Shown: positions 53,978 to 60,970 of the stretch, in pieces
How the letters are laid out: each line of letters begins with the position of its first letter
Numbering within the stretch: position 1 is the stretch's first letter
Assembly (NCBI GenBank): GCA_038562555.1
Contig: JBCFBK010000036.1
Location: 1-60,970, forward strand
Length of the DNA: 60,970 bases
Direction of reading: 5' to 3'
Source: JBCFBK01 sp038562555
GTDB taxonomy: Bacteria; Bacteroidota; Bacteroidia; Bacteroidales; Prolixibacteraceae
Notes under the pieces: model-generated
Database searches by the model: none
The model's input: the letters and a program-made list of their open reading frames with translations, nothing else
Told to the model about the DNA's origin: nothing
Translations under genes and position numbers: made by a program

Positions 53978-55525
53978 CTATCTGTAGGAGAATCGAATAT
54001 TTTGAATAGGACGAAAATGTTTGCCCGATAATAGCAATCCGAACCAATCTTTTAGGTGCATTTTTACCGCGTTTAATGAAAAAGCAAAAGAACCTTTCCA
54101 TTTTTCTGCCACTTGCAGCAATTTGACCAGGTTCATGATGAAGAATATCGCATTGATCCACGATTCGGATGTTTCCGACAACCTTACCATGATCCTGTTC
54201 AGCCCGTACCCACGCTTGCCCTGCCCAAATTTGCCTTCAACATGGTTCCGCTGCGCTGCCTTCTTTTTCTTCCGGTATCTTTGGATTGGCGTTTGCGCGT
54301 TTTGTACAGGGGGGCGCCCCAATGGCTTCCCATATATTTCAATTCCCTTTTCCTTCATATATTTCCGGTTTTCCCTTGTCAGGAAGATCTGGTCTCCAAG
54401 GAACACTTTGGGATAGCATCCGTAAGTTTGTTTGTAATTTTCCACCTGCATTTTCATGTCCACGCTTTCATTGTAGGCTTCCCAACTTAACCGGCCTACC
54501 CGGCAAAAGCCGTTCACTTCACTGATATTGACCTTGGCCCCGAATTCAACCTTGTTTTTGTCCTTTCCCCTTACAATGGGCCGTACGTGGGGCTGGAAGA
54601 GATTGACAATGCGATTCTGACATTGATGAGTTTTGTTGTCATACATCGCTCTTTGCTGGACATAAACCTGACCGATGGCGGATAACAATTTTTTATCCCG
54701 TTTCCCCACCAACTCCGTCCGGCCGGGTTTGGACAAAAGGCGGCCAATAATTTTCATGTCACGTGCAACATACTGAAGCTGAACTTTAATACCCCGGCGT
54801 ACCTCCTTACTGGTTTTCCACTTTTTCTTTGCCACATTCAGAAAATCTTTGCGGGCAAGCCTGCGATAATCTCTTGGTTTTGTACCATCCAGGCAGGGAA
54901 GATAAACCAGGTCAATCATGCGTTCCAGGTTCTCACGCGCGGCGTTCAACAGTTTCAGATCTGTAGGATAAGTGATCTCCTGATCAGCCACGGTCGCGTC
55001 TGCTTTTAACGTGCCACGGTTCCCCGGTTTTTTATCTTCGCCACTTTCGTCTTCGGGGCTTTTCTCCCGGCTTTCTTTCTTTTTGATTCGGGATTGGTGT
55101 GGTTTGAGTTCTTCCGATTTTTCTATAACCAATCTGTTGAACGCATCAAATTCATTACCACCCAGCCGTTTGCGGATATCAACAAACAGGCTCGGGTCGA
55201 ATACCGGGGCAGTGGTAAAACACTTCAGCCCGCAAAAATACTGAAGGTAGATGTTTCCCTGTATCATCTCTACCGTGCCCCGATCGTCCAGCCTCAGTTT
55301 ATGCTTGACAATCAAAGCAGCGATGACCGTTCTTATGTTAACACTCTTGCGGCCTGTGCCTGCATCAAGCTTCCGGCAATAAACCGCTGCAAGGGAATCC
55401 CAGGGGATCAGCGAGGCCAGTTTTACCCATCGGTTTTCCTTGTCAAGCGCCTGTTCGAAGGGATGCCTGAACAACTCCAAACTCAATTGGCTCTGTGGTG
55501 TATATTCAATCATAACTGCAAGCAT
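53978..55525 (-). CDS. IS5/IS1182-like DDE transposase
   Basis: The 515-residue transposase has an N-terminal DUF772-type region (KSVNIRTVIAALIVKHKLRL, then GNIYLQYFCGL) and a basic/acidic linker (KKKESREKSPEDESGEDKK). The DDE catalytic residues are visible as LKADATVADQ, KVFLGDQIF and RNHVEGKFGQGKRGYGLNRI. No frameshift or stop is seen, so the element may be active. The start at 55525 (MLAVMIEY) has an alternative ATG 12 bases later. Family assignment by eye is approximate. Confidence 0.9.
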   Translation of the reverse strand: MLAVMIEYTPQSQLSLELFRHPFEQALDKENRWVKLASLIPWDSLAAVYCRKLDAGTGRKSVNIRTVIAALIVKHKLRLDDRGTVEMIQGNIYLQYFCGLKCFTTAPVFDPSLFVDIRKRLGGNEFDAFNRLVIEKSEELKPHQSRIKKKESREKSPEDESGEDKKPGNRGTLKADATVADQEITYPTDLKLLNAARENLERMIDLVYLPCLDGTKPRDYRRLARKDFLNVAKKKWKTSKEVRRGIKVQLQYVARDMKIIGRLLSKPGRTELVGKRDKKLLSAIGQVYVQQRAMYDNKTHQCQNRIVNLFQPHVRPIVRGKDKNKVEFGAKVNISEVNGFCRVGRLSWEAYNESVDMKMQVENYKQTYGCYPKVFLGDQIFLTRENRKYMKEKGIEIYGKPLGRPPVQNAQTPIQRYRKKKKAAQRNHVEGKFGQGKRGYGLNRIMVRLSETSESWINAIFFIMNLVKLLQVAEKWKGSFAFSLNAVKMHLKDWFGLLLSGKHFRPIQNIRFSYR

Positions 55526-55628
55526 TTTGAACTCAATTTAGGCAAAATCATGCATTTTGCAAAGCCGAAAATAGTTAAATTATCAACATAAAATATTAAT
55601 AATCAATGTTTTGATTCTAAAATATTAC

Positions 55629-55649
55629 AAAATCAGCAAAGCCTAATTA
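55629..55649 (-). repeat. right terminal inverted repeat of the IS
   Basis: This is the exact complement of the left end (starts AAAATCAGCAAAGCC). The next 186 bases up to the AraC gene are AT-rich, with no gene or hairpin that I can support. Confidence 0.9.
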
Positions 55650-55835
55650 AACCGGGTTGTATCAAACGATACACTTGACACTACTACTAACCCTGAAAAT
55701 CATTCTTGTTATATTACGGAATAATCCGTCAAAATGTGATTTCCAAGGGTTTTATTCAAATTTTAAAACGCTTATTTTACAGTTTTTCAAAAATTTATAT
55801 CGTTTTACAAGAATATTGAATCAGATAATGTTATA

Positions 55836-56771
55836 TTAAAGACCACTTCGTCTTTGAGTTCTAAATTCCTGCGGTGAAAAACCCGTCTTTGCCCTGAATA
55901 GTCTTGAAAAATAATGATCCGATTTAAACCCAAGGTGATAGGCAATTTCTTTGGTTTTCATATTGGTACTCATCAGTAAGTCCTTTGCCTTCTCAATCTT
56001 CATCAGCATGAAATACTGAAGCGGAGCAAAGCTTGTCTGGTACCTGAAGTCTGATCTGAATTTGGAATAGCTTATCATATGATTCCTGCAAAATTGATGA
56101 AAGTCGATATGCTCGTCAATCTTCTTATGCATGAGATATTTGACTTCTGATATAACAGAATTACGCTGCATATTCAATTCTGAACCTTTTTGAATATTAC
56201 AGATCTCAGCGGCTAATTGCAGACAGATGCCGGAAGCCGTCCTTTGGTAGCCAAAAGATTCCTCGGAGATGAGTTGAAACAAGGATTTAAAAAGGCTCTT
56301 TACGAGAATATTTGTGCAGTTTTTAACGACAGGCTGTTTCGCAGGAAAGAAATTATCCTTCATAATAACTTCTGCAATTGTTCCCGAAAAGCCTACCCAA
56401 TGCTCTGTCCAACCCACTTTTCGAATTGGTTTGTACCGATGCCACTCCCCGGGAAACAGGATAATGCCATCACCGGCGCCTAAATTGATTGTTCCTGATG
56501 ACCTGCTTTCAAAGATTCCCTTTCCTTCTGTGATCAGTATAAAATGATATTCCTGAAGAATACGACCTTGCTCCCAGGAAAACCGGTGGGTTCCGGGATG
56601 CCCCTTGGGAGGATATTCCGTTTTTGGAGGAATCACAGCCGATCCAACATCATGAACCACAAGTCCCCAACTTTTGTCCGCTTCAGATATGGGAAGATAC
56701 TTCCTAAAGTCGGCATTCTTTGGGATGTCAGATTGTGGTGTCTTTATATCAGATCGTGCATTGCTATTCAT
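55836..56771 (-). CDS. AraC-family transcriptional regulator
   Basis: The 311-residue regulator has an N-terminal cupin-like ligand domain (GTHRFSWEQGRILQEYHFIL ... GAGDGIILFPGEWHRYKP). The C-terminal pair of AraC helix-turn-helix motifs is FHQFCRNHMISYSKFRSDFR and MKTKEIAYHLGFKSDHYFSR followed by LFRAKTGFSPQEFR. The cupin end suggests direct sensing of a sugar-like inducer. It is divergent from the desaturase-Rieske-reductase gene across a 177-base spacer, so it is the probable activator of that operon. Confidence 0.92.
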   Translation of the reverse strand: MNSNARSDIKTPQSDIPKNADFRKYLPISEADKSWGLVVHDVGSAVIPPKTEYPPKGHPGTHRFSWEQGRILQEYHFILITEGKGIFESRSSGTINLGAGDGIILFPGEWHRYKPIRKVGWTEHWVGFSGTIAEVIMKDNFFPAKQPVVKNCTNILVKSLFKSLFQLISEESFGYQRTASGICLQLAAEICNIQKGSELNMQRNSVISEVKYLMHKKIDEHIDFHQFCRNHMISYSKFRSDFRYQTSFAPLQYFMLMKIEKAKDLLMSTNMKTKEIAYHLGFKSDHYFSRLFRAKTGFSPQEFRTQRRSGL

Positions 56772-56838
56772 TGGTAATTAATCTAATTTGGAGATTTCAA
56801 AAATAACTACCCCCCATTATTTATGTGGTGTAGTGTGG

Positions 56839-56846
56839 CAAATATA
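56839..56846 (-). promoter_or_regulatory. candidate -7 element for the AraC gene
   Basis: On the minus strand this reads TATATTTG, a TAnnTTTG match 68 bases before the AraC start. No clear -33 TTG partner is seen. Confidence 0.35.
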
Positions 56847-56880
56847 AGAAGTATTTTACAGCTACTATATTGGAATTTTT

Positions 56881-56904
56881 ATGAAAATGTGAAACTATTT
56901 TCAT
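56881..56904. promoter_or_regulatory. inverted repeat, possible AraC operator
   Basis: ATGAAAAT (56881-56888) and ATTTTCAT (56897-56904) are a perfect 8-base inverted repeat with an 8-base spacer, 45 bases before the start of the fusion gene. AraC proteins usually bind direct repeats, so this could also be an RNA hairpin or chance. Confidence 0.35.
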
Positions 56905-56948
56905 GTGCAGAGTTCATGATATTGCAATGACAACAAGAGACAACATTT

Positions 56949-59234
56949 ATGGAAAAGGATACACCAATAGCTACCTTAACGCGTCCACCCAGACTTGATT
57001 ATTCCCTGACTGGAGAAAATTCAAAAAAGGCAATTGAGTCAGGCCTTGCAGACGCAGACTGGTACCAAAGTCCGGTGCCACGTGACAAGATGCGTAAGTT
57101 ATTAATCCGGAAAGACGGGCCCGCAATCCGGGATACATTATTGCTTATCTTCATTTTACTTAGCACAGCAATAGCTACCATTCTGTTATGGGACACCTGG
57201 TGGGCAGTGATTCCATATCTCATATATGCTGTATTCTATGGCACCAGCTCCGATTCAAGATGGCATGAGTGCGGCCACGGGACTGCATTTAAAACAGATT
57301 GGATGAATAACGTAGTCTATGAAGTTGCATCATTCATGGTTATGCGAGAATCAGTGGTGTGGCGCTGGAGCCATACGCGACATCACAGCGATACGATCAT
57401 TGTTGGGCGTGACCCGGAGATTCAGGTACCTCGTCCTCCGGATATCAAAGGACTTGTATTTTCATTTATCAATTTTGCCGGATACAAAACCTATTATCCG
57501 GGTCTGGTCCGGCACGCGATGGGCACGGTAACCGATGCAGAAAAAACGTTTATTCCCGAAAGTGAATTCAGTAAGATTAACAGAAACGCCCGTATAGTCG
57601 TTACAATTTACGCGTTAATTATCGTCTCGGCAATCGTGCTGCAATCGTGGATCCCTATATTTCTGTTTATACTTCCGCAATTTTTCGGCACATGGTTGAT
57701 GATCATTCATAACACGACACAACATGCGGGACTTGCCGAGAATGTGCTTGATCATCGCCTGAATTGCCGCACAGTGTATATGAACCCCATCAGCAGGTTT
57801 ATTTACTGGAACATGAACTACCATGTAGAACACCATATGTTTCCACTTGTTCCTTATCATGCCCTTCCCAGGCTTCACGAATTGGTAAAAGATGATTGTC
57901 CGCCGGCGTATCCCTCTATTTATTCAGCATGGAGCGAAATTTTGCCAACATTGCTCAGGCAAGTCAAAGACCCGGCGTTCCATATCAGGCGCAAATTACC
58001 TAAACCTAAGAAAAATGCCGGTCAAACAATTGTTCGCTCTGATGCTGTACCTGACCTTGACGGATGGATAAAAGGCTGTGCCTCCGGCGATATAGGGAAA
58101 GAAGACGTTATCCGCTTTGACCATACAAAGAAGACATTCGCACTTTACCGGGATAATAAAGGAAGATCTTATGCTACCGACGGTTTTTGTACTCATGGGA
58201 ACACCCATTTAAGTGAAGGTCTTGTTAAGGGACAAATTATCGAATGTCCGAAACACAATGGCCGGTTCAATCTTCCTGACGGCTCTCCGGCACGCACGCC
58301 TATTTGTCGCGGCCTTGCCACTTATCCTGTCGAAGAACGTGATGGCCATATTTGGATCAACGTCGAAAAACCTGGCGGCGCGGGAGCACGCCACCAGAAG
58401 AAACACAAATTATTCGTCGTCAGTAACAAAAACGTTTCGACCTTCATTAAAGAGCTCGTCCTTGAACCTGTGGATGCCGGCGAAAAGATCAGTTTCATTC
58501 CCGGCGACTATTTGCAGATTGAGATTCCTGAATACCGGCAAGTCCGTTTTAATGAGTTTAGCATCCCGGAACCTTATGCATCGGTATGGGAAATGCAGGG
58601 CATGTTCGAATTGACGAGCAGCAACCCGGAATCCGGACGTCGCAATAATTATTCGCTTGCTTGTAATGGGGAAAAAGAGCAGACACTCAAATTCAATATC
58701 CGGATTGCCACGCCACCGCCCGGACAAGACTGTCCGCCGGGTATCGGGTCGAGTTACATGTTTAACCTGAAACCAGGCGATATCGTCTCTGCCATCGGCC
58801 CTTTTGGCGATTTCCATATAAAGCCAACCCAACGGGAAATGGTATATATCGGCGGCGGTGCCGGAATGGCACCGATACGAGCACATATTGCCCATCTCTT
58901 TGAAAACGAATCAACGAAACGTAAAGTCAGCTATTGGTATGGCGCGCGTTCCGGACAGGAAATTTTCTATGAAGATTACTTTCAGAAACTGGCCGATACG
59001 TATCACAATTTTAACTTTCACCTCGCTCTGTCCAACCCACTTAAAGAAGATCGCTGGAACGGTTACGAAGGTCTCATTCACGAAATTGTTTTTGAAAATT
59101 ACCTCAAAGATCATCCTAATCCTAAGGCCGTCGAATTCTATCTTTGCGGACCACCAATGATGATTAAAGCTTGCGTCAAAATGCTCGCCGGGATAGGCGT
59201 TGCAAAAGAACAGATCGCATTCGACGAATTTTAA
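56949..59234 (+). CDS. three-domain fusion: membrane desaturase/hydroxylase + Rieske ferredoxin + NqrF-like reductase
   Basis: The 761-residue protein holds a complete oxygenase chain. Residues 1-350 are a membrane fatty-acid-desaturase-fold diiron domain with histidine boxes HECGH (106-110), HTRHH (142-146) and HVEHH (292-296), plus H254/H259. Residues about 385-475 form a Rieske domain with C414-T-H416 and C433-P-K-H436. Residues 485-761 are an NqrF-type FAD/NADH domain (FNIRIATPPPGQDCPPGIGS, IGGGAGMAPIR 634-644, CGPPMM 733-738), with NNYS where RxYS is usual. NADH electrons would pass FAD to Rieske to diiron for O2 activation. MocD (desaturase-like) and MocE (Rieske) of rhizopine catabolism are the closest functional parallel that I know. 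Hydroxylation or O-demethylation is inferred. Confidence 0.88.
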   Translation: MEKDTPIATLTRPPRLDYSLTGENSKKAIESGLADADWYQSPVPRDKMRKLLIRKDGPAIRDTLLLIFILLSTAIATILLWDTWWAVIPYLIYAVFYGTSSDSRWHECGHGTAFKTDWMNNVVYEVASFMVMRESVVWRWSHTRHHSDTIIVGRDPEIQVPRPPDIKGLVFSFINFAGYKTYYPGLVRHAMGTVTDAEKTFIPESEFSKINRNARIVVTIYALIIVSAIVLQSWIPIFLFILPQFFGTWLMIIHNTTQHAGLAENVLDHRLNCRTVYMNPISRFIYWNMNYHVEHHMFPLVPYHALPRLHELVKDDCPPAYPSIYSAWSEILPTLLRQVKDPAFHIRRKLPKPKKNAGQTIVRSDAVPDLDGWIKGCASGDIGKEDVIRFDHTKKTFALYRDNKGRSYATDGFCTHGNTHLSEGLVKGQIIECPKHNGRFNLPDGSPARTPICRGLATYPVEERDGHIWINVEKPGGAGARHQKKHKLFVVSNKNVSTFIKELVLEPVDAGEKISFIPGDYLQIEIPEYRQVRFNEFSIPEPYASVWEMQGMFELTSSNPESGRRNNYSLACNGEKEQTLKFNIRIATPPPGQDCPPGIGSSYMFNLKPGDIVSAIGPFGDFHIKPTQREMVYIGGGAGMAPIRAHIAHLFENESTKRKVSYWYGARSGQEIFYEDYFQKLADTYHNFNFHLALSNPLKEDRWNGYEGLIHEIVFENYLKDHPNPKAVEFYLCGPPMMIKACVKMLAGIGVAKEQIAFDEF

Positions 59235-59258
59235 CCTTTACATTAGAGCAGAAAACAG

Positions 59259-60071
59259 ATGAAACTAAAAATACTTTGTCCGCAATGGGGGCACGAAGAC
59301 CTGGATTTGGAGGACTTCTTTACAAATGTAAAAGCTGCCGGCTATGACGGAGTGGATACCTGGCTCCCGGAGGATAAGGCCGGGAGAAACCGGTTTATCC
59401 GTTTGTTGAATGAATACGGGCTGTTGATGGTTAGTCATCAACATCAGGCAAAGGGAAATAATATCGTTGAATTCTGTAAATCATTTGAGTATTATTTAAA
59501 CCTCTCGCTGGAAAGCGATCCGGTTTTGATCAATTCGCACTCCGGCAGAGACTTTTTCCCATTGGAACAACAGCTTCGGATTATTGATGTCGCTGAAAAT
59601 TTCTCGGTCAAAAACGATATCCTGGTTGCACATGAAACTCACCGGGGCAGAATTGGATTTGCACCTGTGAACTCAAGGGAATTATTCAGGCTCAGACCAA
59701 ACATGAAAATAACTGCCGACTTTTCACACTGGGTGTGTGTAACAGAAAGCTACCTCGAAGATTATAAAGCAGAGATAGATGAAGCAATAAAAAGAACGGC
59801 GCACATTCATGCCCGTATCGGGTTTACTCAAGGTCCCCAGATTCCTGATCCAAGGTTACCTTTCTGGCAAAAAGAAGTCGAGCTCTTTTTGGGGTTTTGG
59901 GGAAAAATATTGATGTATCATCAATCAATCGGCACGCCTCTTTTTACGATTACTCCGGAATTTGGTCCGCCACCGTACATGTGGACCACTATTGGTGATA
60001 ATGCACCAGTCTCAAATCAATGGGATATCAATTTGTTTATGATGAACCTATTGAGGGAAAAATTTTCATGA
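59259..60071 (+). CDS. cytoplasmic xylose-isomerase-like TIM barrel (sugar isomerase/epimerase family)
   Basis: The 270-residue AP_endonuc_2-family barrel has no signal peptide. Likely metal ligands lie in VAHETHRGRIG (E), ITADFSHWVC (D), HIHARIGF (H) and the final FTITPEFGPPPYM (E). It resembles the MocC/IolE type in fold. It follows the fusion gene by 24 bases and precedes a URO-D-family gene by 38 bases, so the three are probably one operon. It is unlike the exported TIM barrel at 34853 in lacking a leader. Confidence 0.88.
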   Translation: MKLKILCPQWGHEDLDLEDFFTNVKAAGYDGVDTWLPEDKAGRNRFIRLLNEYGLLMVSHQHQAKGNNIVEFCKSFEYYLNLSLESDPVLINSHSGRDFFPLEQQLRIIDVAENFSVKNDILVAHETHRGRIGFAPVNSRELFRLRPNMKITADFSHWVCVTESYLEDYKAEIDEAIKRTAHIHARIGFTQGPQIPDPRLPFWQKEVELFLGFWGKILMYHQSIGTPLFTITPEFGPPPYMWTTIGDNAPVSNQWDINLFMMNLLREKFS

Positions 60072-60109
60072 AGTTTCCAAGTTATTATCAACCAGTATAA
60101 ACCGCCAAT

Positions 60110-60970
60110 ATGAACTCAAAAGAAAGATTTCAAAAAACGATTAACCGCGCAATACCCGACCGGCCACCTTTGTATGTTTCGGTCACGCCACAAGTTGCAC
60201 AAAAGTTAAGTGTCCAAACCGGGCATTCCTATGAAGAACCTTTAGACTCAATGCTCTCCACCCGTGCTTCACACATGGATCTCATGGTTGACTTGGGCGC
60301 CGATGCTGTTGGAATTACAGTATGTGCATCCGCAAATAGCCCAACGGTTAATTTGGGAGGATTGATGAAAAATGAATGGGGAATGGTGTTTAAAGATACC
60401 GGGCAATACAATGAGTTCTATCAGTTTCCTTTGGCTCGCGTGGAAACCGCAAAAGATATCAACAATTACAACTTCCCTGATCCTTTCGCCCCGGGCCGTT
60501 GGGAGGCTGCAAAAAAAACAATTGCTAAATATGGAAAAACCCATGGCATTATTGCCGATTTGGAAACCACGTTGTTTGAAACAGCCTGGTACCTGACCGG
60601 CCTTGAAAAATTCCTGATCGATTTGATGATGGAAGCCGAATACATTAATCCTTTACTCGACAAAATTCAGTTTATCCACACAGAATACGGGAAGAAAATG
60701 ATTGAAATGGGTGCCGACGTATTGTGGTGCGGCGACGATTTCGGATCTCAAACCAGCCTGATGATAGATGAAGATACCTTTAGACGCATTTTCAAGCCCC
60801 GCATCAGGGAAATGTTTACGGAATTCCGAAAAGTAAATCCAAACATAAAGCTGGCATGGCATTCCTGTGGTGCTATCAAACTGCTGATACCTGACTTTAT
60901 AGAGATCGGACTGGATATTCTGAACCCCATCCAGCCGCTTGCTACAGGTATGGACCCACAGCAACTAAAA
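60110..60970 (+). CDS. URO-D/methyltransferase-superfamily protein, truncated by the window end
   Basis: The frame is open from ATG 60110 to the last base (287 codons, no stop). It begins MNSKERFQKTINRAIPDRPP, as URO-D-family proteins do, has DVLWCGDDFGSQTSLMIDED and the zinc-type motif AWHSCGAIKLLIPDFIEIGLD, and ends in NPIQPLATGMDPQQLK. The HSCG region is similar to that of the protein at 35744 (NPVQINAKGMDP), so the window holds two paralogous enzymes, each next to a TIM-barrel gene. Heme synthesis is unlikely from context. The C-terminal part, with the possible third zinc ligand, lies outside the window. Confidence 0.87.
   Translation, partial: MNSKERFQKTINRAIPDRPPLYVSVTPQVAQKLSVQTGHSYEEPLDSMLSTRASHMDLMVDLGADAVGITVCASANSPTVNLGGLMKNEWGMVFKDTGQYNEFYQFPLARVETAKDINNYNFPDPFAPGRWEAAKKTIAKYGKTHGIIADLETTLFETAWYLTGLEKFLIDLMMEAEYINPLLDKIQFIHTEYGKKMIEMGADVLWCGDDFGSQTSLMIDEDTFRRIFKPRIREMFTEFRKVNPNIKLAWHSCGAIKLLIPDFIEIGLDILNPIQPLATGMDPQQLK

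Larger units (their letters stand above)
53957..55649. mobile_element. insertion sequence (IS5/IS1182-like) with intact transposase
   Basis: A 21-base perfect inverted repeat bounds the element at 53957-53977 and 55629-55649; its core is TTAGGCTTTGCTGATTTT and complement. The single transposase gene fills the interior on the minus strand, and its stop codon directly abuts the left repeat. The tips read AATT on both sides, so a short AATT or TAAT/ATTA target duplication is possible but ambiguous, because the sequence is itself palindromic. The element is about 1.7 kb and looks intact. Confidence 0.88.

Noticed and set aside
54021..54490. Plus-strand open frames of 125-131 codons inside the IS
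   Set aside because: They are antisense to the transposase, which has clear DDE motifs and fills the element.
1..60970. CRISPR arrays, rRNA genes or prophage
   Set aside because: I saw no regularly spaced identical repeats of CRISPR type, no rRNA sequence and no phage structural genes in the window.

Overview
The window comes from a member of the Bacteroidota, probably a Bacteroidales/Marinilabiliales-type glycan degrader (the family-level placement is a guess). The evidence is a SusC/SusD pair with an ECF sigma factor and a FecR anti-sigma factor, a fused ResB-CcsA cytochrome c biogenesis protein, short lipoprotein signals, and promoters of the TAnnTTTG type in front of several genes.

The left half (about 1-32.4 kb) is mostly core metabolism and housekeeping: acetyl-CoA synthetase, a long-chain acyl-CoA synthetase, CcsBA, a lipoprotein/LytS/LytTR signalling trio, an aldo/keto reductase, alanyl-tRNA synthetase, an M23 peptidase, a MerR regulator, a Nif3-family protein, a zinc-ribbon coiled-coil protein and tRNA-Lys(CTT). 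These are followed by a decayed TauE/SafE transporter and a very large alpha-2-macroglobulin-like protein that carries an embedded TonB-plug-like module. A minus-strand block then encodes a NarL-type two-component system, a phosphate-type porin and the PstSCAB phosphate importer.

From 32.7 kb the window is accessory carbohydrate catabolism, nearly all on the plus strand. An ECF sigma factor heads eight tightly packed catabolic genes: an exported Gfo/Idh dehydrogenase, an exported xylose-isomerase-like TIM barrel, a URO-D/methyltransferase-superfamily protein, an SDR, a ROK protein, a SIS protein, a FAD oxidoreductase and a phosphotriesterase-family hydrolase. Next come FecR, SusC, SusD and two large extracytoplasmic glycosidase-like proteins. 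This looks like a polysaccharide or glycoside utilisation locus in which the sigma and anti-sigma genes have been separated by the catabolic operon.

An IS element with intact DDE residues (53957-55649) separates this locus from a second inducible cluster. There an AraC regulator is divergent from a three-domain fusion (membrane desaturase/hydroxylase + Rieske + NqrF-like reductase), a cytoplasmic TIM-barrel isomerase-like protein and a second URO-D-family protein that runs off the right edge. The domain set resembles the rhizopine genes mocD/mocE/mocF plus mocC. The most interesting hypothesis from the window is that this is a self-sufficient oxidative O-demethylase (or hydroxylase) for a methylated sugar or cyclitol, coupled to isomerase and URO-D-family steps. 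Functions in this part are inferred from domains only.
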